32,840 nt of DNA from Muribaculaceae bacterium (GCA_017477555.1 JAFUVK010000065.1:1-32840); one strand, 5' to 3'; numbered from the stretch's first letter, positions 24,258-32,332 are shown. The notes: generated by a model from the sequence alone, not told the origin. Translations and numbers: made by a program.

Positions 24258-27200
24258 ATGAGCGAGATATTATCATACAGCAACAAGACGTCGCGCGGAG
24301 GAAACGAGGACTGGATTCCTGTTGAGCCTTACCAAGACGACGACATAGCACGCATCAAGGATCCCGATGGAGGGCTGAGCCGCAACCCGCGCACAGCCAT
24401 TCCCAGCCCGTTCGCACAGCTCGACTTGGTCAAGAATGCTTTCACACAGCTGGCCAACCCCAACCTGCGCGGAGCGGCCATGAACGAGCGACTGGTGTCG
24501 AACGCCCTCGACGTGATGCAACTGCTGTTCGACTACGAGAACCACAAGGACTACTTGCGGCTGGTGCGATGGAACCGCGACGAGCAGCTGGCAGTGCTCA
24601 AGGACAATGCGACACACCGCCTGTATGGCGAAACACTGGAGCTGTTCCTGGCCAGCGACACGGTCTATAACTTCGATGACCTGCACGACTGGTACATACT
24701 CATGTACGACAACATGGTGCTCGGAGGCACCAGCCCGGCATCGCTGGTGATGGCCGCACCCGTCAGCGGGCCGGTCGATGCCATCAAGGTGGAGCAGGGC
24801 GTGACTCTGTTCTCCACCGACCGCCCCCTGTGGCAGCGCGACGAAGACTTTGTCTACTACCTCTATCTGCTGATGAACGCCTATCCCGTGCTGCGCGAGC
24901 GCGTGGGATGCGTCTATAGCTACATGATTCACAACATCGACTACCTGCGTCGGCAGCGACCTGAGCTCTACCGCCGCATCACCGACGTGGTGCCCAACCT
25001 CAACGCGCTGAGCCACGACCTGGCCAATTCGGTGCTCGAGCGGTTGGAGCAGACGTTCGACCGCTTTGGCGGCAGTGCCGATGTGAGTGTGCTGGGAGCA
25101 AGGTTCTACCACAAGCGTGTGATGGACATTCGCACCAGCGCGGCACAGAGCGACTTCGTCATCCAGCCCACTATGCCGCAGCCCGAGGCCACGACACTGC
25201 CACTGGTGCTGCGCACGGGATTCAACGGCTCGGTCGAGCACTACCGATACATCGACAAAGAGTGGGACAGTGCCACCGAGGTGCTGGCCGGAGGACTGCC
25301 CCTGGCCGAACGGAAGTTGCCCGACACCAGCATCCAGTACCCCTTCATCACCACCGACGACCTGCTGGCACCCGAGCTGGTGCGACTGAGCAACGCCATC
25401 GACAACGACCACTACTTCGACGGCAACCTGCGGTCCAATGGGCAGACAGCCACGCGGGGCTATCTGCTGCCGCTCAAGCCCGAGTTCTTCCGTTGGTTCA
25501 CCGCGGCCGACCTGCGCGGGCGTGTCGCGGGACGCAACATGATGGACATCGAGGAGCTGAGCGACGGCAGCGTGCAGGTGACGTTGCGCATACCCATCAA
25601 AAAGCGCTGCATCGAGCTCTCGCGGCGCTATCTTGTCACCACCGACCCCACCTGGCAGTGGGACGAACGCCGCGGCACGGGGCGCATTGTCGACTCCATA
25701 GTCAGTGTCAGTGTCTTCCCGTTTGTGCGCACCGACCGCAACGACGACTATACCGTGCAATTGTTCTCGATGATTCCCGACGGCCAGGTGTCGCTGCGCT
25801 TTCTGCGCGATGGAGGCACCACAGCCGGCATCAACGTCACCGGAAAGGTAAGGGCACGACAGGTGTTCACCACCACCTACTACGACATCAACGGCACATG
25901 GGACTACGCCGAGGCCACGGTGCACATGCCCATGGGCAACTTTGCGGGCATCATCTTGCCCAGGTGGAAACCTTACACTCCCTCGGCGCGCGAACTGGTA
26001 TTTGCTGTCGACTTCGGCACGACCAACACACACGTCGAGTGGGCCGACCGCGGACAGGTGTCGCAGCCGCTGACCTTCGACTGGAGCAGCGAACAGGTGC
26101 TCATCGCGTCGCTGCTCAAGCAGGGCGGCCTCGACATCGCCGAGCAGCTCCAGCGCATCGAGTTCCTGCCGCGAGTCATCGACACGGTCTATGGCTTTCC
26201 CATGCGGTCGTCGCTGGCACGCAACCTGGGCAGTGACGGCGGCAACAGGCTGTTTCACGATGTGAACATCCCGTTTCTCTACGAGCGCAAGTACTTCCAG
26301 GGCTACGAGGTGATGACCAACCTGAAGTGGATGGGCGACACCACGCTGGCGCGCGAGTTCCTGCGCGAGCTGATGCTGCTCATCAAGGCCAAGGCTCTGC
26401 TCGAGAGCGCCGACCTGAGCCGCACACAGGTCATCTACTTCTTCCCTGTGAGCATGGGCGGAAGCGACCGGCGCAAGTTGCGCGACACCTGGGAGGACCT
26501 CTATCGCACTTACATGAGTGCCGACCTGACACACCTCCAGGCCTATCCCGAGTCGATAGCCCCGGCGTTCTACTACAAGAGTGCCGCCGTGAGCGGAAGC
26601 AGTTATGTGAGCATCGACATTGGAGGCGGCACTAGCGATGTGGTCATCTACCAGCCCACTCCCGACCGCCTGGCTAGTCAGCCGGTGGCCATATCCTCGT
26701 TCCGCTTTGCCGGCAATGCGCTCTTTGGCGATGCCTTCGGCGAGCGTGATGCCGACACCAACCCCCTGCTGCAGCACTACAGCCAGTACTTCACACGACT
26801 GATTGAGAACGACCGCACGTCGGGCATCAGCTATCTGACAAGCATCCTGCACGACATCATGCAGCAGAAGCGAAGCGAGGACATCAACGCGTTCTTGTTC
26901 TCGATTGAGAACGTCGAGGAGCTGCGGGGACTGCGCGACATCGACCGCAGTCTGTACAGCTATAACACGCTCTTGCGCAACGACGAGCAGCGCAAGCTGG
27001 TGTTCATGTACTTCTTCGCTGCACTCATCTACTACATTGCGCGAACCATGCACGCCAGGCACTACGAGAAACCCAAGCAGGTCTACTTCAGCGGCACGGG
27101 CTCCAAAATTCTGAACATCGTGGGTAGCCATAGCCAGGTCGAGGAGCTGGCGCAGACCATCATCGAGCGTGTTTATGGCGAGACCTATACCGAACGATTT

Positions 27201-27704
27201 GAGGTAAAGATCGAGACCGAGTGCCCCAAGCAAATCACTTGTCGGGGCGGCATCAAACTCGAGAACCAGCGCCTCGACGGGCAGGTCAGTACAGCTGTCT
27301 ATAGTCCGCGCAATGTGGTAGCGCTCAAGTATTGCTACTCGATGCTGGGCGACGAGCAACTCACTTTTGAGCAGGTCAACGACCTGGGCATTAGGGAACA
27401 AATTGTGCAGCAGGTGAGGCAGTTCAACGAATTCTTTGTGGCACTGCTCGACAAGGCCACCAAGGATGACTACGGCATCGACAACACTGTGCTCCGACTG
27501 TTTACCGACGTGGTGGGCAACGACCTGGACAACTACCTCACCGCAGGAATCAATAGTTATCTGGGTGGACGCTATGAGCCGGCCGATGTGGTCGAGGATG
27601 TGCCATTCTTCTATCCCATCATTGGCACCATACGTTATAACTTGATGCGCAACCTGTGCAACGAGGTCATCAGCCGCCTGCGCAACCAGGGCGACATCAA
27701 CTAA
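24258..27704 (+). CDS. Large protein with an actin/Hsp70-type ATPase domain (SrfB-like)
   Basis: This 1148-residue protein has two parts. Residues 1 to about 570 are of no family I recognise, rich in Arg/Asp/Tyr. From about 580 an actin-superfamily ATPase fold is clear. The phosphate-1 loop is VFAVDFGTTNTHVEW (about 580-594). Phosphate-2 is YVSIDIGGGTSDVVIYQ (about 782-798). The adenosine motif is VYFSGTGSKILNIVG (about 941-955). The order and spacing fit a large MreB/Hsp70-like domain and resemble the virulence-factor SrfB family; that name is by architecture only. No signal peptide or membrane helix is present, so it is cytoplasmic. It directly follows the tubulin-like gene, so two cytoskeletal NTPase folds are encoded side by side. 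Confidence 0.8.
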   Translation: MSEILSYSNKTSRGGNEDWIPVEPYQDDDIARIKDPDGGLSRNPRTAIPSPFAQLDLVKNAFTQLANPNLRGAAMNERLVSNALDVMQLLFDYENHKDYLRLVRWNRDEQLAVLKDNATHRLYGETLELFLASDTVYNFDDLHDWYILMYDNMVLGGTSPASLVMAAPVSGPVDAIKVEQGVTLFSTDRPLWQRDEDFVYYLYLLMNAYPVLRERVGCVYSYMIHNIDYLRRQRPELYRRITDVVPNLNALSHDLANSVLERLEQTFDRFGGSADVSVLGARFYHKRVMDIRTSAAQSDFVIQPTMPQPEATTLPLVLRTGFNGSVEHYRYIDKEWDSATEVLAGGLPLAERKLPDTSIQYPFITTDDLLAPELVRLSNAIDNDHYFDGNLRSNGQTATRGYLLPLKPEFFRWFTAADLRGRVAGRNMMDIEELSDGSVQVTLRIPIKKRCIELSRRYLVTTDPTWQWDERRGTGRIVDSIVSVSVFPFVRTDRNDDYTVQLFSMIPDGQVSLRFLRDGGTTAGINVTGKVRARQVFTTTYYDINGTWDYAEATVHMPMGNFAGIILPRWKPYTPSARELVFAVDFGTTNTHVEWADRGQVSQPLTFDWSSEQVLIASLLKQGGLDIAEQLQRIEFLPRVIDTVYGFPMRSSLARNLGSDGGNRLFHDVNIPFLYERKYFQGYEVMTNLKWMGDTTLAREFLRELMLLIKAKALLESADLSRTQVIYFFPVSMGGSDRRKLRDTWEDLYRTYMSADLTHLQAYPESIAPAFYYKSAAVSGSSYVSIDIGGGTSDVVIYQPTPDRLASQPVAISSFRFAGNALFGDAFGERDADTNPLLQHYSQYFTRLIENDRTSGISYLTSILHDIMQQKRSEDINAFLFSIENVEELRGLRDIDRSLYSYNTLLRNDEQRKLVFMYFFAALIYYIARTMHARHYEKPKQVYFSGTGSKILNIVGSHSQVEELAQTIIERVYGETYTERFEVKIETECPKQITCRGGIKLENQRLDGQVSTAVYSPRNVVALKYCYSMLGDEQLTFEQVNDLGIREQIVQQVRQFNEFFVALLDKATKDDYGIDNTVLRLFTDVVGNDLDNYLTAGINSYLGGRYEPADVVEDVPFFYPIIGTIRYNLMRNLCNEVISRLRNQGDIN

Positions 27705-27717
27705 TCGTCTTCCCATA

Positions 27718-27735
27718 CCGTGACTTCTGTCACGG
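27718..27735 (+). promoter_or_regulatory. Small perfect hairpin just upstream of the next start
   Basis: CCGTGAC-TTCT-GTCACGG lies 14 bases after the 1148-residue protein's stop and 17 bases before the ATG at 27752. It may modulate translation or 3' processing between the two genes. There is no T-run. Confidence 0.5.
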
Positions 27736-27751
27736 CCAAAAACGACAAAGA

Positions 27752-28843
27752 ATGAAAAAACTTATCACAATCAGCCTGGCCGCAATGATGATGATGGTGG
27801 CCATGGCGCAAGGCGACAGTACTGCACTGACGCAGCAGCAGTGGCAACATGCCCTGGCCGTGATTGCGCAGTATGAAGCACTCAATGGTGGCTATGGGCA
27901 GAAGACCGACGACTTCGAGGCGCAGGCACCACAGGGCTATACACTGGATGACCTCGATGCCGTCTACCGCCCACAAAGCCAGTGGGAACCGGTGTACAAC
28001 CGGCTGAAAGCGCTGGAGAACGATGGGGGCAACATGGCTCGCGTCAAGCAGCTGGCAGGCGCCCTGGCGCAGCACGTGGAGCGCGACATGACGCGCTACC
28101 TGCAGCAGTCGGCGAGCCAGCAGGGGCAACCCCTGGCCGAGGTCGACACGGCACCACCCGTGCCCGACACCATCCCGGTTACCGACCTGCCCAATGAGCC
28201 GGCCCAGACCCAGCAGAAAGCTGGACTGAACACCCATCTGCTTTTTGACGCATTGCTGGCACTGCTGGCTCTGGCCGCACTGGCCATGGCGTGGCTCAAC
28301 CATAGCAGGCTGAACAAGCTCCGCAGGGCCACACGCTCGGAGCTGGAGGCTACCAACCAGAACATGCAACAGTTGGCCGACGACGTGTCGCAGCACGTCA
28401 AGGCATTGTTGCAGCGCGTGGGAAACATCGAGGCCAACCAGCGCGTGATGAAGCCAAGGCAGGTGGAGCGCGCACAAGGCGACCATCAGCAACGCGCCGC
28501 TCAACCGCAGCCTGAGGTCACCACACGCACCTACTATTTGTCGAAACCCGACGACAACGACTGCTTCAACCGAGTGAGCGAACACTTTGAGTTGGGTAAC
28601 TCGCTCTTTGAACTGGTCACTAACGACGGCATACATGGTTCTTATCAGGTGATTGACAACCGTGATGTGCACCGATTCGCACTGATGATGCCCACAGAAA
28701 ACCTCACGCGGGCCTGCTCGGGCAACGCCATACAGATGTCGGCCGGCATGACGCGCATCGTCACCGACCGGCCCGGCGAGGCTGTGCTCGACAACGGACA
28801 GTGGCGCATCATCGTCAAGGCCATCATCCACTACGAGGCATAG
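27752..28843 (+). CDS. Exported single-pass membrane protein with coiled coil, unknown family
   Basis: The 363-residue product starts with a signal peptide (MKKLITISLAAMMMMVAMAQ) followed by a Gln-rich helical region. A membrane helix lies near residues 165-185 (LLALLALAALAMAWL). After it comes a coiled-coil stretch (LRRATRSELEATNQNMQQLA) and a C-terminal cytoplasmic domain from about residue 250 (TYYLSKPDDNDCFNRVSEHF). This topology would link the periplasm to cytoplasmic partners, such as the two NTPases encoded upstream. I chose the ATG at 27752 because the signal peptide begins there. It ends in TAG. Function is unknown. Confidence 0.78.
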   Translation: MKKLITISLAAMMMMVAMAQGDSTALTQQQWQHALAVIAQYEALNGGYGQKTDDFEAQAPQGYTLDDLDAVYRPQSQWEPVYNRLKALENDGGNMARVKQLAGALAQHVERDMTRYLQQSASQQGQPLAEVDTAPPVPDTIPVTDLPNEPAQTQQKAGLNTHLLFDALLALLALAALAMAWLNHSRLNKLRRATRSELEATNQNMQQLADDVSQHVKALLQRVGNIEANQRVMKPRQVERAQGDHQQRAAQPQPEVTTRTYYLSKPDDNDCFNRVSEHFELGNSLFELVTNDGIHGSYQVIDNRDVHRFALMMPTENLTRACSGNAIQMSAGMTRIVTDRPGEAVLDNGQWRIIVKAIIHYEA

Positions 28844-28862
28844 CAAACAGCGAAATAAAAAA

Positions 28863-28923
28863 CTAGAACCAAGAACCAAGAGCCAAGGACCGAGCCGTAG
28901 CTGTAGTCCGAGGCTCCGCCTCG
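28863..28923. repeat. Period-7 CAAGAAC array and CCGAGG hairpin
   Basis: CTAGAAC, CAAGAAC, CAAGAGC and CAAGGAC follow without gap (28863-28890), exactly seven bases each. A hairpin TCCGAGG-CTCCG-CCTCGGA then ends a few bases before the ATG at 28928. Confidence 0.7.
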
Positions 28924-28927
28924 GAAA

Positions 28928-29407
28928 ATGAATTGGAACTGTCCTAATTGTGGAAAACGCGTAGAATTCTCGGCCGAGCAATTGGCCGAGACGCGCGGTG
29001 TGGTAGTGTGTCCCCAGTGCCTGTCGAGTGACAAGGTGCCGGGATATGACGCACCCCACACCTCGCGCGCCGCGGCATCCACTACCTCCACTACCTCCAC
29101 TAAATCCCGTCGGTCCCAGCCGTCGGCCCCATCGCAATCAGGGCGCAACATGACCACACCACCGCCACATAACAAACCATCCACACCACCTCCGCACCGA
29201 AGACGCATCAGCTTTGTCGACAAGGAGGACACACCCAAGCCGGCCAAACCACAAAAGTCGACCGGGAAAAAGAAAAAAGCCAAGACATCCAGCAAGGGAC
29301 TCTTGGCTCCTAAATCGGCACTGGGCTGCCTGTGGCGCTCGGTGGTCTACACCTTGCTCCTGCTCATCGCCTACATCGTCGTCGGCCTGCTCCTCCAGGG
29401 CATTTAG
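28928..29407 (+). CDS. Zinc-ribbon protein with a C-terminal membrane anchor (paralogue)
   Basis: The 159-residue protein begins with an MJ0042-type ribbon (CPNCGKRV and VVCPQC). It is parallel to the first ribbon of the protein at 13908 (CPxCGK...VVCPQCL). A long low-complexity linker rich in Thr, Ser, Pro and Lys follows. The end is one membrane helix (SVVYTLLLLIAYIVVGLLL). It lacks the second ribbon of the paralogue. As the last gene of the block beginning at 20541, it is probably a membrane-held adaptor. It ends in TAG. Confidence 0.8.
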   Translation: MNWNCPNCGKRVEFSAEQLAETRGVVVCPQCLSSDKVPGYDAPHTSRAAASTTSTTSTKSRRSQPSAPSQSGRNMTTPPPHNKPSTPPPHRRRISFVDKEDTPKPAKPQKSTGKKKKAKTSSKGLLAPKSALGCLWRSVVYTLLLLIAYIVVGLLLQGI

Positions 29408-29502
29408 GACCCTTTCTTTCCTTACTGGCGGCTGCTCACGTTCGGTCGTGAGCGCTTCGTGGTGGTAGAGCGGCCAAAGCCCAGCAGGCGGGTCACCCCC
29501 CC

Positions 29503-29742
29503 CGCGTCACTGCTATCTCAATTCATAATAACCGTCGGGCATCAAGCCCGAAGGGCTGGCAGACCACAGGCCGGGGTGGAGCGATAGCGTAACCCCGGTG
29601 CAGATGGCCGCCCTAGCTCGAAGCCCTGAAAGGGCGGCAGACCACCTGCGTCACTGCCATGCAGATAATGCGGCCCATCCCGTTCGGCCTGGCTGAGTAA
29701 AACCCCACCCCAACCCCTCCCCTTTGGGAAAGGGGAGGGGAG
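29503..29742. repeat. Duplicated intergenic block, copy 1
   Basis: It starts GCGTCACTGCTATCT, contains GGCATCAAGCCCGAAGGGCTGG, AAGCCCTGAAAGGGCGGCAG and GCAGATAATGCGGCCCATCC, and ends in the perfect palindrome CCCCTCCCCTTT-GGG-AAAGGGGAGGGG (29714-29740). Copy 2 is 244 bases downstream and nearly identical over most of its length. Confidence 0.9.
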
Positions 29743-29756
29743 CAAGAGGAGGGTGC

Positions 29757-29985
29757 CTGCGTCACTGCTATCTAACCGTCCGGCATCAAGCCCGAAGGGC
29801 TGGCAGACCACAGGCCGGGGTGGAGCGATAGCGTAACCCCGGTGCAGATGGCCGCCCTGCCTCGAAGCCCTGAAAGGGCGGCAGCCTCCCCCGCGTCACT
29901 GCCATGCAGATAATGCGGCCCATCCCGTTCGGCCTGGTGAATGAAACCCCAACCCAACCCCTCCCCTTTGGGAAAGGGGAGGGGG
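29757..29985. repeat. Duplicated intergenic block, copy 2
   Basis: It matches copy 1 from GCGTCACTGCTATCT to the final palindrome (29958-29984), with small insertions or deletions and a few changes. Internal mini-hairpins such as GCCC-GAA-GGGC are shared. Confidence 0.9.
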
Positions 29986-30054
29986 CAAACAGGTTCAAAA
30001 AATCCTTGCTAGCGTAACTTCGCGGTTGATTATCTCTTAGCGGTTTTCGTGAGC

Positions 30055-30711
30055 CTATAGCTTCTCGCCGTAGAGCAGATCGCCGGCATCGCCCAAGCCG
30101 GGAACAATGTAGCTGTGGGCGTTCAGCTCGTGGTCGAGGGCGCAGGTCCACAACGTGGTGCGCTCGGCTGGCAGAGTCTGCTTGACGTAGTCGATGGCCT
30201 GTTCCGAAGCAATCACACAGGCCACATGGATGCGGGCGGGAGTGCCACGGGTAAGCAGGGCGCGGTAGGCCAACTCCATCGACCGCCCGGTGGCCAGCAT
30301 GGGGTCGGTGATGATCAGGGTCTTGCCCTCGATGCTGGGGCTGGCCAGATACTCGATGTGCACGTCAAACTCGTCGCTGCCCTCGCGATACTGTCGGTAG
30401 GCACTGACAAAGGCATTTTCGGCCGTGTCCAGGTAGCTCAAGAAGCCGTCATGCAGGGCCAAACCGGCACGTAGTATGGTGACCACCACCACCTGACTCG
30501 AGATGACGGGCGTGTGCGCTGTGGCCAGTGGGGTCGGGGTGTCGATGGTGATGTAGTCGAAACGTTTCGAGATTTCGTAGGCCATGATTTGGCCCAGGCG
30601 GTGCACATTGGCACGAAAGCGCATGCGGTCGCGCTGGATGTTGCGGTCGCGCAACTGGCGCATGTAGTGACTGACCAGAGAGTGCTGGTCGCCCAGATTG
30701 ATAAACTCCAT
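30055..30711 (-). CDS. upp: Uracil phosphoribosyltransferase
   Basis: The enzyme makes UMP from uracil and PRPP in pyrimidine salvage. The 218-residue protein has the PRPP-binding loop KTLIITDPMLATGRSM (about residues 124-139). It also has the family's ILRAGLALHDG segment (about 79) and the C-terminal uracil-binding PGLGDAGDLLYG. Length is usual. It is cytoplasmic. It stops with TAG at 30055 and is preceded by a large inverted-repeat element (30727-30892) separating it from the upstream gene. Confidence 0.93.
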   Translation of the reverse strand: MEFINLGDQHSLVSHYMRQLRDRNIQRDRMRFRANVHRLGQIMAYEISKRFDYITIDTPTPLATAHTPVISSQVVVVTILRAGLALHDGFLSYLDTAENAFVSAYRQYREGSDEFDVHIEYLASPSIEGKTLIITDPMLATGRSMELAYRALLTRGTPARIHVACVIASEQAIDYVKQTLPAERTTLWTCALDHELNAHSYIVPGLGDAGDLLYGEKL

Positions 30712-30726
30712 AAATCAATGTGCATT

Positions 30727-30892
30727 GTTTCTAAAGTAGCTTCTTGTCAGTAGTTAAGGAGTAAAGTAGTCAAATGGAGTTAAGATGTCACAATGTTGTG
30801 GCGGTAGGGATGCGGCGTGCCGCGTGAACAGCCACCAGCATGTAACGTCTTAACTACTTTAACTCCTTAACTTCCTTAACTACTTTAGAAAC
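30727..30892. repeat. Inverted-repeat element of 166 bases
   Basis: The ends are perfect 13-base inverted repeats, GTTTCTAAAGTAG (30727-30739) and CTACTTTAGAAAC (30880-30892). Inside, AGTTAAGGAG.TAAAGTAG on the left faces its complement on the right, giving imperfect arms of about 50 bases. The right arm is itself an array with TTAA every 8-9 bases. The centre contains GCGGC-GT-GCCGC. Confidence 0.75.
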
Positions 30893-30901
30893 TTGAATGG
30901 A

Positions 30902-31984
30902 TTAAAACTGAACTTCCTTGGCCAGGTAGATGATGGTGGGGAAGTGGTCGCTGTAGCCGTTGAGGAACACGCCACCCGAGTAGGTGCGCAACGGGTAGCC
31001 CTGACGGTCGCCTTCGCGCGTCTTGAGAAACTCGCGGTTCAGCACCTCGGCGCGCAGGAAGGTCAGTTGTGGCTTCTCCTTGCTGTCGTAGTATTTGGTA
31101 AAGAAGCCCGTCATCATGATTTGGTCAAACAGGTTCCAGCCCCCTTTGTAGGCCAGTGTGCCGATGCCGCGGTCCAGAATCTTCCACCATGGGTTGTACA
31201 CATCATCGTAGTCGTCCACATCCTTGATGTCGCGGCGGCCTTCCAGCACCTTGGCGCAGCTGCGGTCTTGGGGGTCGTCGTTGAGGTCGCCCATGAAGAT
31301 GATGCCCTGGTTGGGGTCGTCGCGCAGCAGCGAGTCGATGGTCTGGCGGGCCATCTCCGCAGCAGCCTCGCGCAGGTAGCTCGACTGCTCCTGTCCACCC
31401 AGTCGCGACGGCCAGTGGTTGACCAGGACCGACACCTTGTCGCCCGCCAGCATGCCGGTGACGCATAGCTGGTCGCGCGTGCGGAAGTTCTCGCTGAACT
31501 GGTCTTCATAGTCCAGCTCCTCGAAGTAGCGCTTCTCCAGCCGCTGGTTGGTGACATTGAGCACCTTGAACAGTCGCGGATTGTAGAGCAGTCCCACGTC
31601 CACGCCACGGCGGTCGGGGCTGTCGTGGTGCACAATCTGGTAGCGGCGGCTCTTGAGCTCGGGCTGGCGCACCAAGTCTTGCAGCACGGTGATGTTCTCA
31701 ATCTCGCTCACCCCGATGATGGCAGGGCCGTCGGGCGTGCCGGGCGTGGTGATCTGGGCGATGGCCGAGGCCATGTTGTGTTGTTTCTGCCAGTACTTCT
31801 CGTGGTTCCACTGGCGGGCGCCGGCCGGTGAGAACTCCAGGTCATACGACCCATTGGCATTGATTGTGTCGAACAGGTTCTCCAGGTTGTAGAACATCAC
31901 ACCATAGAGGTTGTATTGGCGGTCTTGTGCCAGAGCCGGCAATAGCAGCAGCACGGCCAAGGCAAGCATAGCAATCTTTTTCAT
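30902..31984 (-). CDS. Secreted endonuclease/exonuclease/phosphatase-family protein
   Basis: The 360-residue protein has a signal peptide (MKKIAMLALAVLLLLPALAQ) and the fold markers of the EEP superfamily. These are FYNLENLFDT (metal-binding Glu, about residue 32), GVSEIEN (about 88), LVNHWPSR (catalytic His, about 185), GDLNDDPQD (about 230) and a final YSDHFPTI. It is a periplasmic or surface metal-dependent phosphoesterase; the substrate (nucleic acid, lipid or sugar phosphate) is not evident. The ATG at 31984 fits the signal peptide, and a canonical promoter lies at 32014-32043. It ends in TAA. Confidence 0.9.
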   Translation of the reverse strand: MKKIAMLALAVLLLLPALAQDRQYNLYGVMFYNLENLFDTINANGSYDLEFSPAGARQWNHEKYWQKQHNMASAIAQITTPGTPDGPAIIGVSEIENITVLQDLVRQPELKSRRYQIVHHDSPDRRGVDVGLLYNPRLFKVLNVTNQRLEKRYFEELDYEDQFSENFRTRDQLCVTGMLAGDKVSVLVNHWPSRLGGQEQSSYLREAAAEMARQTIDSLLRDDPNQGIIFMGDLNDDPQDRSCAKVLEGRRDIKDVDDYDDVYNPWWKILDRGIGTLAYKGGWNLFDQIMMTGFFTKYYDSKEKPQLTFLRAEVLNREFLKTREGDRQGYPLRTYSGGVFLNGYSDHFPTIIYLAKEVQF

Positions 31985-32004
31985 TGTCAGAAGGGTGTTA
32001 ACTG

Positions 32005-32175
32005 TTATTTCGGCAAAGGTACAAAAAAAGTGCCAACTAGCAAGCGTGATAGGCATTTTTGTAAACAAGAATCTTTAATTCTTCCAATTACCGATGCCAT
32101 TGCTCCGTTATCGGGCTCAATTAAATGTTCAGGATTATAGAGTAAATGTTTGGCGACTGCCTCGAAGACGCTCAT
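32005..32175 (-). pseudogene. Possible AT-rich gene remnant
   Basis: An open frame of 56 codons from an ATG at 32175 reads as plausible protein (SVFEAVAKHLLYNPEHLIEP, then DNGAMASVIGRIKDSC). It has AT-rich codons unlike its neighbours. It overlaps the promoter of the next gene and has no visible ribosome site. I do not recognise the family. It could be the end of a decayed gene or chance. Confidence 0.3.
32014..32043 (-). promoter_or_regulatory. Canonical promoter of the EEP-family gene
   Basis: On the minus strand TACCTTTG (32014-32021) is preceded by TTG (32041-32043) with exactly 19 bases between. The start codon is 29 bases beyond the -7 box. Confidence 0.7.
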
Positions 32176-32216
32176 GTCTCTTCCTGGCAACCACTAGCTG
32201 TAACTGTGATCACATG

Positions 32217-32288
32217 AATCTTTTGTTCTTATGTTCTTCTGTCTTTTTACCGCGAATCTTTTGTCCTTATGTTCTTATGTCTTTTTAA
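32217..32288. repeat. Duplicated period-8 GTTCTTAT array
   Basis: GT(T/C)CTT(A/C)T-type units begin at 32225, 32233, 32241 and again at 32263, 32271, 32279, each eight bases apart. The two halves form a direct repeat 38 bases apart, separated by CCGCGAATC. It lies between kbl and the EEP gene. Confidence 0.8.
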
Positions 32289-32332
32289 CAGAAAATCACG
32301 CGAAAAAATTCGGCAATTACTGAGATAAAAAA

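Larger units (their letters stand above)
29408..30054. other. 647-base gene-free region made of repeats
   Basis: The region consists almost wholly of a duplicated block (29503-29742 and 29757-29985), a copy of the CGTTCGGTCG.GAGC.CTTCGTGGT word at 29439-29463 and a short AT-rich end near 30000. The open frames here read through the repeats on the minus strand and are not genes. Confidence 0.75.

Noticed and set aside
24273-27716. A 1147-codon open frame antisense to the actin-like gene
   Set aside because: The plus-strand frame carries clear ATPase motifs. The antisense product is Val/Gln/His-rich with no motif, a usual effect of GC-rich codon bias.
29542-30151. Minus-strand open frames giving near-identical small proteins
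   Set aside because: They are translations of the duplicated non-coding block; the repeated sequence explains their similarity.
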